DNA of 35,669 bases from CAZUCD01 sp964618855 (GTDB lineage: Bacteria > Sumerlaeota > Sumerlaeia > SLMS01 > JANRJK01), in the NCBI GenBank assembly GCA_964618855.1, contig CAZUCD010000017.1:1-35669 (forward strand), given 5' to 3'. This document shows positions 9,268-16,311 of the stretch, in pieces. A program made the position numbers and the translations under genes. Every line of letters begins with the position of its first letter. Within the stretch, counting starts at the first letter, position 1. The notes under the pieces were generated by a model, which saw only the letters and a program-made list of their open reading frames with translations, had not been told where the DNA came from and made no database searches.

Positions 9268-9969
9268 CTAGAGGAGGTGGGAGTTTCCGTCCGCGGCGTT
9301 GACGGCAAACTCGGTGAGCGCGTCGTAGAGGACCTTTCCACGGAGCACGGGGGAGACGACGGGCTCGGAACTCCTTCGAACCACGCCGGTGACGGCGATG
9401 ATGAAGACACAGGGCACGCCTTCCTCGTGGGCAGCCTCGGCTGCACCCGAGGCGTGTCCGTCGGTCAGGGCGACCCGGTACTGCTCATAAAGGTGGTCCG
9501 CAAACCAGGGATTGCGGAGGGTGCGGGCGACCGTTGCGATGTTCGGGCTGTTCGGGCGCTCCTGGATGCTCACGCCGGCGTGGCGCATCATGTCGTCGCG
9601 CAGAAGCAACGGCAGCGAGTTCGCGGAGTCCGGGAGGACCCGGGTCACCTCAACCAGCCCCCGTGCGTCGTACACCCGGCTCGGTAGCGCCAGTTGGCCA
9701 AGTTCCCATGACTCCGTCCTGACGGCAGCCGGGGCAGCCATCGCTTCGCCGAGGTACAGGATGCGCTTGGCGCCGCGCCGCACGAGCAGGCGCGCGGCAG
9801 CATACGACGCATCCGCCCCCCCCTCCTCCGCCAGCACCATCAGGGACTCGTTCCCGTGAAAGTGGCCGCGCCACGCATGGAAGGGGCCCTCGACCTCCCG
9901 CGTGCAGGAGGTCAGGGCCTTCGTGAGTGCGAGCGCCTGGACCTGGCCCGTGCAGAGAATCGCCAGCAC
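9268..9969 (-). CDS. Nucleoside phosphorylase/nucleosidase-fold protein lacking catalytic residues
   Basis: A 233-residue protein whose length and order of elements follow the MTA/SAH nucleosidase (PNP/UDP) family: an opening MLAILCTG strand, a helix ASYAAARLLVRRGA (54-67) after a small-residue loop, a strand ILYLGEAMA (70-78), ELGQLALPSRVYDA (89-102) like the family's L-xGD-x-VxP segment, and a C-terminal core at 167-195. The signatures expected there are absent: the family's MExE/DMEGAA segment reads TDGHASGAA, and the strand that should end in the catalytic Asp (R-x-SD) reads IIAVTG. The GVAG loop is replaced by GEAM. It therefore looks like a non-catalytic or repurposed member. GTG 9969 lies 4 bp after the stop of the PEGA-TPR gene, which suggests translational coupling and a shared role. 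There is no signal peptide. The assignment rests on topology read by eye. Confidence 0.6.
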   Translation of the reverse strand: MLAILCTGQVQALALTKALTSCTREVEGPFHAWRGHFHGNESLMVLAEEGGADASYAAARLLVRRGAKRILYLGEAMAAPAAVRTESWELGQLALPSRVYDARGLVEVTRVLPDSANSLPLLLRDDMMRHAGVSIQERPNSPNIATVARTLRNPWFADHLYEQYRVALTDGHASGAAEAAHEEGVPCVFIIAVTGVVRRSSEPVVSPVLRGKVLYDALTEFAVNAADGNSHLL

Positions 9970-9973
9970 GCGG

Positions 9974-10846
9974 TTACTTGCTCTTCGCGAGCAGCGCCTT
10001 GGACGCGACGACTTCCTTGTTCATCGGGGAGAGCGACAGCGCCTTGTCGTAGTCCCCCATGGCCTTGTCCTTCTCGCCCAACTCCGCCACGATGACCCCG
10101 CGGGTGAAGTAGCTCTGCCAATCGTTCGGGTCGAGTTCGATCGCAACCGTGGCCGCTTCCTTGGCATCGGCGAGGCGGCGCATCTGGGCCAGCGTGCGCG
10201 CCTTCTGGCGGTGGAGGGCGGCGTGCCGATTGTCGAGGATGATGCCCTCCTCGAGGACTTTCAGCGACTCGTCGTACCTCTTGATCAACTGGAGGTACCG
10301 GCCGCGGAGAAGCTTGGCGGTGGGATTGGCGGGCGCGAGCTTGTCCGCGAGGTTCACCATGTCGATGGCCTCGTCGGGATTCGTCGTCGTCATCGCTGCC
10401 ATCAGCGGGAAGTGCGCGTTCTTCGGCTGTGTGGCGAGGCCGCTCGAGACGTTGCCCGTGATCTTCTGGTAGTTCTGCGGGGTGAGGGTCTCGACGGGCA
10501 GGATGATGTCGTGCTCCTGTCCGCCCTTGAGGTCCACGAATTCGATGATGGGGCAGAGCTGTTCGGCGGAGGCGGTCACTAGACGGTTGCCTGCGGGCAC
10601 CTCGGCCGAAATCGGGGTGAGGCCGAGGCGCGTGCCGTCGATCCAGACGTCGAACTGCCGATTGTCGGCCCCCCGGATCATCACCGTGGCGTACTCCTGA
10701 TCGGTGCTGGCGGCCGCATTCCCCTTGGTGGCGGTGGCCGTCGGGCCCGCGCCGGGCTGGGACTTGCCCTCGGAATCATCCGCGGGCGCTCCCCCCAGGA
10801 GGAAGACTAGGGATGCTGCACAAAGGAGGGCTGCTTGGCGACGCAT
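9974..10846 (-). CDS. Exported PEGA-domain / TPR-repeat protein
   Basis: A 290-residue envelope protein. It begins MRRQAALLCAASLVFLL, a signal peptide with a likely SPase I site after GGAPA and no lipobox Cys. A low-complexity linker (Gly/Ala/Thr/Lys) is followed by a PEGA-type beta domain at about 53-96, containing FDVWIDGTRLGLTP and AEVPAGNRLV. From about 145 to the end there are three to four tetratricopeptide repeats, the clearest ending in AIELDPNDWQSYFTRG and DYDKALSLSPMNK. PEGA plus TPR proteins are usually scaffolds in the periplasm; no enzyme motif is seen. The start at ATG 10846 is preferred over the in-frame TTG at 10858 because the signal peptide then begins with a short basic n-region; an AGGA lies 12 nt upstream. 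It heads a likely transcript with the nucleosidase-fold gene (4-bp gap) and perhaps the phosphoglucomutase. Confidence 0.85.
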   Translation of the reverse strand: MRRQAALLCAASLVFLLGGAPADDSEGKSQPGAGPTATATKGNAAASTDQEYATVMIRGADNRQFDVWIDGTRLGLTPISAEVPAGNRLVTASAEQLCPIIEFVDLKGGQEHDIILPVETLTPQNYQKITGNVSSGLATQPKNAHFPLMAAMTTTNPDEAIDMVNLADKLAPANPTAKLLRGRYLQLIKRYDESLKVLEEGIILDNRHAALHRQKARTLAQMRRLADAKEAATVAIELDPNDWQSYFTRGVIVAELGEKDKAMGDYDKALSLSPMNKEVVASKALLAKSK

Positions 10847-10955
10847 GGTGGGTTTCAATCCTGAGGAGGCGTTTGGGGCGGGGTTCTACGGGCGCCCGGA
10901 AAAGTGACCCGGCGACTCGGCTGCAGGTTTTGCCGCTTCGCGGGGCGGGTTCGGA

Positions 10956-10989
10956 GTGCCGGCCGGGCGGGACGTCGCCCGGCCGGCAC
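10956..10989 (-). terminator. GC-rich perfect hairpin downstream of the bacilliredoxin gene
   Basis: GTGCCGGCCGGGCG (10956-10969) pairs perfectly with CGCCCGGCCGGCAC (10976-10989), a 14-bp stem with a 6-nt loop. It begins 15 nt past the stop of the minus-strand gene 11005-11541, in the 158-bp gap before the PEGA-TPR gene. Position and stability suit a transcription terminator or 3'-end stabiliser, but no U-tract follows on the minus strand, so it would be an I-shaped or Rho-assisted type. It is the strongest hairpin I found in the window. Confidence 0.55.
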
Positions 10990-11004
10990 CCGCGTCGTCC
11001 GATG

Positions 11005-11541
11005 CTACCTCCGTGCCGCCGCCTTCGCGGCGAGCGCGGATCCGCACATCTTCACGAAGTCGAGCGAGCCGAAGACCTCGGGCGTGACCGACGGCCCGCG
11101 CCGCGAACAGTGCCGCGCGAACTGGTCCGCGAGTGCGGCCGCAATCTGCTCGGGCGAGTGGCCCTCGACCATGTTGCGCTCGAGCATAAAGACCACCTGG
11201 CCATCCTTGAACAGCGCGACCGAGGGGGAGGAAGGAGGGTAGCCCACGATGAGCTGCCGCACGCGGGCCGTCGCCTCGCGATCCACCCCCGCGAAGACCG
11301 TGTAGAGCTCGTCGGGGATGAGGTCGTTCTGGAGGGCGAGAGCGACGCCGGGGCGCGCACCTCCCGCGGCGCAGCCGCACACGGAGTTCACGACCACCAA
11401 CTGCGTACCCTTCCTTGTGCCGAGGGCCCGGTCAACATCCTCCACCGAGCGGAGCTCCTTGATGCCGACGGCGACGAGTTCCTCGCGCATCGGGCGCACG
11501 TCCTCGGGATCGTACATCGGCGGCTGGGCTTGGAAGAACAT
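11005..11541 (-). CDS. Bacilliredoxin BrxA/BrxB (YphP/YqiW) family protein with C-terminal extension
   Basis: Bacilliredoxins are cytoplasmic thioredoxin-fold proteins; in bacillithiol-producing bacteria they remove bacillithiol from oxidised protein thiols. The 178 residues include the family N-terminus MYDPEDVRPMREELVAVGIKEL, the core strand LVVVNSVCGCAAG with the CGC active site at 55-57, and the later SVALFKDGQVVFMLERNMVEG and helix IAAALADQFARHC. Family members usually end close to this helix at about 140-150 residues; here a further tail of about 33 residues ends in Ala/Lys/Arg. ATG 11541 has a good AAGGA seven nt upstream, which rules out the longer open frame to 11757. The gene is single, divergent from the AIM24-family gene, and followed by the hairpin at 10956-10989. 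Whether this organism makes bacillithiol cannot be told here; a general thiol-disulfide or disulfide-isomerase role is possible. Confidence 0.88.
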   Translation of the reverse strand: MFFQAQPPMYDPEDVRPMREELVAVGIKELRSVEDVDRALGTRKGTQLVVVNSVCGCAAGGARPGVALALQNDLIPDELYTVFAGVDREATARVRQLIVGYPPSSPSVALFKDGQVVFMLERNMVEGHSPEQIAAALADQFARHCSRRGPSVTPEVFGSLDFVKMCGSALAAKAAARR

Positions 11542-11692
11542 GGGGATTCCTTGCTGTTGCGATGGATCGGGCGCTGGGCCCGGCGGGGGAGAGCGTCCCT
11601 TCGGACACCCCTCCCGCGCGAGCGGATTTTGCACAACCAACCACGGCCCCGGCAAGCAGGGAAAGCGCTTGCAACCAGGGACGGGGTCCCCC

Positions 11693-11702
11693 CGGACGTC
11701 CG
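11693..11702. promoter_or_regulatory. Palindrome CGGACGTCCG in a 238-bp divergent promoter region
   Basis: The region 11542-11779 separates the divergent bacilliredoxin and AIM24-family genes and must hold both promoters. It contains a perfect 10-bp palindrome CGGACGTCCG at 11693-11702, a separate inverted repeat GCAAGC/GCTTGC (11652-11657 and 11667-11672), and GTCC-GGAA-GGAC a little further on. These could be operators. I do not see a convincing -35/-10 pair. Short palindromes are expected by chance in GC-rich DNA, so the call is tentative. Confidence 0.3.
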
Positions 11703-11779
11703 CTTTCGATTGCTCGCATCCGTCCGGAAGGACGATATCCCCACATCCGAGGACCAACCCAGCCGGAGATCACCGAAGG

Positions 11780-12460
11780 ATGGCACAATTCGAAGTTGTT
11801 TCCCGTCAGGCGCTCAAGATGGTCAAGGCAACCCTCAACAACGAGACGATCAGGGCCGAGTCCGGCGCGATGCACTACATGCGCGGCAACGTCGTGATCG
11901 AAACCAAGGCACCCACCGCTGGGGGCATCCTGAAGTCCATGGTGACCCACGAGAACATCTTTCGCCCGACCTACACCGGAACGGGGGAGGTGTACTTCGG
12001 CCCCCCGTCCTTTGGGGAGTACACGGTCCTGAACATGGGCGGCGAGGCGTGGATCCTCGACAAGGGCGCCTACGTTTGCTCCGATGCGGGGATCACGGTG
12101 GACATCCACAGAAACAAGGCGATCGCTGGGCTCCTCTCTGGGGAGGGTATCTTCCAAACAAAGGTGGAGGGTGCCGGGCAGTTGGTCATCTTCTCCCAGG
12201 GGCCGCTCGAGGTGGTGGACCTCCAGAACGAGCGCCTGACCGTGGATGGGACGTTTGCTGTGGCGAGGCAGGCCCACCTGGACTTCTCCATCCAGAGGGC
12301 GACGAAGTCGCTGATGGGTTCGGCGGCATCCGGCGAAGGGCTGGTGAGCGTGATCCAGGGAACGGGGCGCGTGTACTTGGCGCCGGTGCCGAACCTGCAC
12401 CAGAACCTGATCAACACGCTCCTCGGAGCGATGATGATGCAGCGCGCCGGGGCTGGCTGA
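11780..12460 (+). CDS. AIM24 / TIGR00266 family protein
   Basis: A 226-residue beta-rich protein of the AIM24 family, widespread in bacteria and named after a yeast mitochondrial protein; its biochemical role in bacteria is not established. Family features visible are an N-terminal strand set with SGAMHYMRGNV (about 29-39), a Gly-rich centre (TAGGILKS, TGTGEVYFGP), the segment GEGIFQTKVEGAGQLV, and a C-terminal part with GLVSVIQGTGRVYLAPVPN. The pattern GEG-F-x-G-G-x-(V/L)-x3-x-x-G is typical. The start ATG 11780 gives the usual MAQFEVVSRQ beginning, with GGAG 11 nt upstream; the open frame reaching back to 11318 overlaps the divergent gene and is not used. No signal peptide or transmembrane helix is present. 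It precedes glgB on the same strand by 114 bp; a shared transcript is possible, but no functional link is evident. Confidence 0.88.
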   Translation: MAQFEVVSRQALKMVKATLNNETIRAESGAMHYMRGNVVIETKAPTAGGILKSMVTHENIFRPTYTGTGEVYFGPPSFGEYTVLNMGGEAWILDKGAYVCSDAGITVDIHRNKAIAGLLSGEGIFQTKVEGAGQLVIFSQGPLEVVDLQNERLTVDGTFAVARQAHLDFSIQRATKSLMGSAASGEGLVSVIQGTGRVYLAPVPNLHQNLINTLLGAMMMQRAGAG

Positions 12461-12574
12461 GGCTTCGCGCCGCGAGGGAGAGCCCGGTTGTGCCCCTCCC
12501 GGCCCCGAGTACTGATGCATCTGGCGGCTGCCAGTTCACCCAACCTTCATCCGAGCAACGGCCCCCTCCCACCC

Positions 12575-14491
12575 ATGTCCTCACCCTTCCTCACCGACTT
12601 CGACCTGCATCTCCTGGCTGAGGGGACGCACTACCGGACGTTCGAGAAGCTGGGCGCCCACATCGTGGACCACGACGGCACGAGGGGGGTCCACTTTGCC
12701 GTCTGGGCACCGAACGCCCGGTCGGTATCGGTCATCGCGAGCTTCAACGGCTGGCAGCGCGATGCGCATCCCATGCGCATGTGCAATTACGCCAACGGCG
12801 AGGGAACCGGCATTTGGGAGACGTTCATTCCGGAGGCGGGGGAGGGGGACATCTACAAGTTCGCCGTGGAGTCCCAACTCTGGGGCTACTCCGTCGACAA
12901 GGCGGACCCGCACGGCTTCGCGAGCGAAATCCGCCCCCAGACCGCATCCAAGGTCTGGGACGTGGAGCGCTACCAGTGGGGTGATGCCGATTGGATGGCC
13001 TCCCGCGGCAAGCGCAACGCGCTCAATGCGCCCATGTCGATCTACGAGATGCATCTGGGGTCGTGGAGGCGCCATGCGGATGGGCGCTGGTACACCTACG
13101 CCGAGCTCGCCCAGTCCCTGCCGCGCTACCTGCGCGAGATGGGCTTCACCCACGTCGAACTCCTCCCACTTACGGAGCATCCGTTCGATGGATCCTGGGG
13201 ATACCAGACGGTCGGCTACTTCTCTCCGACCAGTCGATTCGGAACCCCGGACGACTTGATGGCCCTCATCGATGCCCTTCATCGCGAGGGGATCGCCGTC
13301 ATCATGGACTGGGTGCCGGCGCACTTCCCGCGTGATGCCCACGGGCTTGGGTTCTTCGATGGCACCCACCTCTATGAGCACGCGGACCCGCGCCAGGGGG
13401 TCCATCGCGACTGGGGGACGTTCATCTTCAATTACGGGCGGCCGCAGGTTCGGAACTTCCTCATCTCGAGCGCCCTCTTCTGGCTCGAAAAGTACCACAT
13501 AGACGGACTGCGCGTGGACGCGGTGGCCTCGATGCTCTACCTCGACTACTCGCGCAAGCAGGGCGAGTGGGTGCCGAACAGGTACGGCGGGCGCGAGAAC
13601 CTCGAGGCGATCGACTTCCTGCGCACCTTCAACGAGCGCATCTACACAGAGCACCCCGACGTCATCACGATGGCCGAGGAGTCCACCGCCTGGCCCATGG
13701 TCTCCAGGCCGACCTACCTCGGGGGCCTCGGATTCGGCATGAAGTGGAACATGGGATGGATGCACGACGTCCTGCTCTACATGTCCAAGGATCCCATCCA
13801 CCGTCCATACCACCACCACAACATGACCTTCAGCATGATCTACGCGTTCTCGGAGAACTTCCTGCTTCCATTCTCGCACGACGAGGTGGTCCACGGGAAG
13901 GGCTCGATGATCCGCAAGATGCCCGGGGACGAGTGGCAGCGGTTCGCAAACCTGCGCCTGCTGTACGGTTTCATGTACGGGCACCCGGGCAAGAAGCTCA
14001 TGTTCATGGGTGGGGAGTTTGGCCAGTGGCAGGAATGGAACCATGACACGCAGCTCGAGTGGCGCGCGCTCGGGTACCACCTGCACGCCGGCATGCAGGC
14101 CTGGGTCCGCGACCTCAACCGCGCCTACGGCGAAATCCCTGCGTTCCATCAGGTCGACTTCGACGGGGCCGGCTTCGAATGGGTGGACTGCGATGACACC
14201 CTCGCCAGCGTGTTCAGCTTCCTGCGCTTCTCGGAGGACCGCGAAGACGCCCTCCTGTTCGTCTGCAACTTCACCCCCGTCGTCCGGTACAACTACCGTG
14301 TGGGGACGCCATGGGGCGGATGGTGGCAGGAAGTGCTGAACAGCGACGCGGCCCAGTACTCCGGCAGCGGCAAGGGGAACTTCGGAGGCGCGGAGGGAAC
14401 CCCCATCGGATTTCATGGGCGGCCCAACTCCGTGAACCTGATCCTCCCCCCCCTTGCCTGCCTCGTTTTCCGGTCAAGGCGGCCGGCGTAG
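12575..14491 (+). CDS. glgB: 1,4-alpha-glucan branching enzyme GlgB
   Basis: A GH13 enzyme that cuts alpha-1,4 chains of glycogen and re-attaches them as alpha-1,6 branches in the cytoplasm. The 638 residues contain an N-terminal CBM48-type domain (VHFAVWAPNA, SVIASFNGW at about 35-55), the (beta/alpha)8 catalytic domain, and a C-terminal beta domain. The catalytic triad is visible: nucleophile Asp315 in DGLRVDAVASMLY, acid/base Glu368 in MAEEST, and Asp436 in SHDEVVHGK. The spacing between these residues equals that of E. coli GlgB. The protein lacks the extra N1 domain of the roughly 730-residue enzymes, as in many bacteria. ATG 12575 is chosen because MSSPFLTDFDLHLLAEG matches the family start; no Shine-Dalgarno is seen, and a small hairpin CTGGC-GGCT-GCCAG lies at 12521-12534. 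No glgA or glgC is adjacent. recN follows after 113 bp with its own promoter candidate. Confidence 0.96.
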   Translation: MSSPFLTDFDLHLLAEGTHYRTFEKLGAHIVDHDGTRGVHFAVWAPNARSVSVIASFNGWQRDAHPMRMCNYANGEGTGIWETFIPEAGEGDIYKFAVESQLWGYSVDKADPHGFASEIRPQTASKVWDVERYQWGDADWMASRGKRNALNAPMSIYEMHLGSWRRHADGRWYTYAELAQSLPRYLREMGFTHVELLPLTEHPFDGSWGYQTVGYFSPTSRFGTPDDLMALIDALHREGIAVIMDWVPAHFPRDAHGLGFFDGTHLYEHADPRQGVHRDWGTFIFNYGRPQVRNFLISSALFWLEKYHIDGLRVDAVASMLYLDYSRKQGEWVPNRYGGRENLEAIDFLRTFNERIYTEHPDVITMAEESTAWPMVSRPTYLGGLGFGMKWNMGWMHDVLLYMSKDPIHRPYHHHNMTFSMIYAFSENFLLPFSHDEVVHGKGSMIRKMPGDEWQRFANLRLLYGFMYGHPGKKLMFMGGEFGQWQEWNHDTQLEWRALGYHLHAGMQAWVRDLNRAYGEIPAFHQVDFDGAGFEWVDCDDTLASVFSFLRFSEDREDALLFVCNFTPVVRYNYRVGTPWGGWWQEVLNSDAAQYSGSGKGNFGGAEGTPIGFHGRPNSVNLILPPLACLVFRSRRPA

Positions 14492-14533
14492 GCCCACGGG
14501 GTGTGTTTGACGCGCACAGCGCTGTCCCGGGGA

Positions 14534-14577
14534 CTTCGCTTTTTCTTTGACATTGCGCCGGCCTTCGCTTTGTCTTC
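14534..14577 (+). promoter_or_regulatory. Candidate recN promoter with imperfect direct repeat
   Basis: The glgB-recN gap contains a consensus -35 hexamer TTGACA at 14547-14552, 52 nt before the recN ATG. A matching -10 is weak: TTGTCT at 14570-14575 with 17-bp spacing. Two pyrimidine-rich copies, CTTCGCTTTTTCTTT (14534-14548) and CTTCGCTTTGTCTTC (14563-14577), agree at 13 of 15 positions and are 29 bp apart, flanking the spacer. They may be binding sites for a regulator. No GAAC-N4-GTTC or CTG-N10-CAG type LexA box is seen. Confidence 0.4.
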
Positions 14578-14604
14578 GCCGCAGACCTAGGCGGAGAACA
14601 CGCC

Positions 14605-16311
14605 ATGATCTCCCTTCTCCAGATAGAGAACTTCGCCCTCGTCGAGCACCTGCGGCTCGAGCTCGACAGTGGATTCACCGTCCTGACCGGCGAAACCGGC
14701 TCAGGCAAGTCTATCGTCCTTGACGCCCTCGCCTTCCTCTTTGGTGCGCGGGGGAGTTCGGAGATGCTGCGCGATGGATCCCGCCGCGCCGTGGTTGAAG
14801 CCGAGGTGGGCGTCTCGGGGGATTCCCCCGCAGCACGTTGGCTCGTCCAGCACGGCTGCGATGATCCCGCCCACCCGGGGCAGATCCTGGTGCGAAGGGA
14901 ACTCGGCGCATCGGGCAGGACGCGGGCGCAGGTGAACGGCCGCCTGGTCACTGTCGCGGAACTCGCGGAGTTGGGGGCTCTCCTCGTGGAGTTCCACGCG
15001 CAGGGGAGCGAGCACGTGCTGCTCGCGGCTGGGGAGCAGGAAGACCACTTCGATGCGCTCGCGGGGTCCCTGGCGCTGCGGAGGGAGGTGGAGTCCGCGC
15101 ACGCCCGGCTCGCGGCGGCGCTCCGCGAGCGCGAACGGCTCCGCGCCTCGGAACGCGAGGCGGAGGCGAGACTCGACTACGTGCGGTTCGCCGTGGAGGA
15201 ACTCGAATCGGCGTCGATCGAGCTCGGTGAGACGACAAGGCTGCGGGCTGAACGCGAGCGCCTTCACCATTCGGACACGATCCGACAGGGCTGCGTACTT
15301 GCTGCGGGGCTCCTCGCCGGGGAAGAGGGGGAGTCGTCGGCATCGCGCGGGATCGGGAGGGCATTCCGTGAGATCGAGAGGCTCGCCCCACTCGATGCGC
15401 GGCTCGCGCCCGTGGCGAGGCAACTGGCGGAAGCGGCCGCGCTCGTCGACGATTCCGCCGCGACACTTGGCGCACTCGCCGAGTCGGCGGATGCTGATCC
15501 CGCACGGATCGTGGAGATCGACGACCGGCTGGCCCTCCTGCGGAGAATCACGCGCAAGCACGGACCCACGGAGGAGGAGGCGCTGGAGCGGCTTGGGGCC
15601 CTGAAGACCGAACTCGATTCGATCCAGGGAAGGGGTGGTGAGGCCCAACGGCTCGAGGCGGAGATCGACCATGCCCGGGGAGTGCTTGCAAGGGCCAGCG
15701 CGGCGCTTTCGGCGCAACGGCGTCGTCACGCGCCGCACTTCGAGGAGGAGGTCATTCGCGCCCTTCGGGACCTCTCGATGCCGGCGGCCAAGCTGAAGGT
15801 GGCGTTGGAGCCCCAGACGTCCGGCATCGAGCTGGGGGACGGCACCACCTCGTCGGCGAGGGGCACCGAGTCGGTGGAGTTCCTGTTCTCCGCGAACGCT
15901 GGGGAGTCTCCTCAGCCCCTGCGCAGGGTGGCAAGCGGCGGCGAACTCTCGCGCCTGATCCTCGCCCTGCGCTCAATGGCCGCCGACTCGGGCGGAGTAC
16001 CGATCATGGTCTTTGACGAGGTGGATTCGGGACTGTCCGGCTCGGCTGCGTCGCGAGTCGGGAAGCGGCTGGCTGCCCTCGGCGCAGGTCGCCAAGTCCT
16101 CTGCGTGACTCATCAGGCCGCCGTTGCGGCGCACGCGACCGCGCATGTCGCCGTTTCGAAGTTGGAGTCCTCTGGCCGCACCCTTGTGGAGGTTCAGGAG
16201 CTCGGCCAACCAGACCGCGAGCGAGAGATCGCCCGGCTGCTGGACGGAGGTGTCGACTCGCGCAGCGGGCGCAGGCTCGCGCAGGAGATGCTCATGCGCG
16301 CGGCGTCGTGA
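14605..16311 (+). CDS. recN: DNA repair protein RecN
   Basis: An SMC-like ATPase that acts early in double-strand-break repair, holding DNA ends and sister DNA together. The 568 residues have the RecN layout: N-terminal half-ATPase beginning MISLLQIENFALVEHLRLEL, Walker A GETGSGKS (29-36), the VNGRLVTVAEL and LVEFHAQGSEH segments, a long Glu/Arg/Ala-rich coiled coil at about 160-370, and a C-terminal half-ATPase with signature VASGGELSRLILAL and Walker B PIMVFDEVDSGLSG, ending with the CVTHQA switch region. Length is normal. ATG 14605 has GGAG eight nt upstream. It is transcribed alone or after glgB. Its 3' end overlaps that of the convergent glycosyltransferase gene by 20 bp (16292-16311). 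Confidence 0.96.
   Translation: MISLLQIENFALVEHLRLELDSGFTVLTGETGSGKSIVLDALAFLFGARGSSEMLRDGSRRAVVEAEVGVSGDSPAARWLVQHGCDDPAHPGQILVRRELGASGRTRAQVNGRLVTVAELAELGALLVEFHAQGSEHVLLAAGEQEDHFDALAGSLALRREVESAHARLAAALRERERLRASEREAEARLDYVRFAVEELESASIELGETTRLRAERERLHHSDTIRQGCVLAAGLLAGEEGESSASRGIGRAFREIERLAPLDARLAPVARQLAEAAALVDDSAATLGALAESADADPARIVEIDDRLALLRRITRKHGPTEEEALERLGALKTELDSIQGRGGEAQRLEAEIDHARGVLARASAALSAQRRRHAPHFEEEVIRALRDLSMPAAKLKVALEPQTSGIELGDGTTSSARGTESVEFLFSANAGESPQPLRRVASGGELSRLILALRSMAADSGGVPIMVFDEVDSGLSGSAASRVGKRLAALGAGRQVLCVTHQAAVAAHATAHVAVSKLESSGRTLVEVQELGQPDREREIARLLDGGVDSRSGRRLAQEMLMRAAS

Noticed and set aside
12463..12477. Terminator hairpin after the AIM24-family gene (CTTCGC/GCGAGG)
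   Set aside because: A six-pair stem with a G-U pair and 3-nt loop, without a T-tract; likely chance in GC-rich DNA.
10813..12621. A 602-codon plus-strand open frame covering the bacilliredoxin and AIM24-family genes
   Set aside because: It overlaps two recognised genes in other frames and crosses a clear intergenic region and hairpin.
12581..14416. A 611-codon open frame on the minus strand across glgB
   Set aside because: It is antisense to a gene with a full catalytic triad. Composition is typical of a shadow frame and no RBS is visible.
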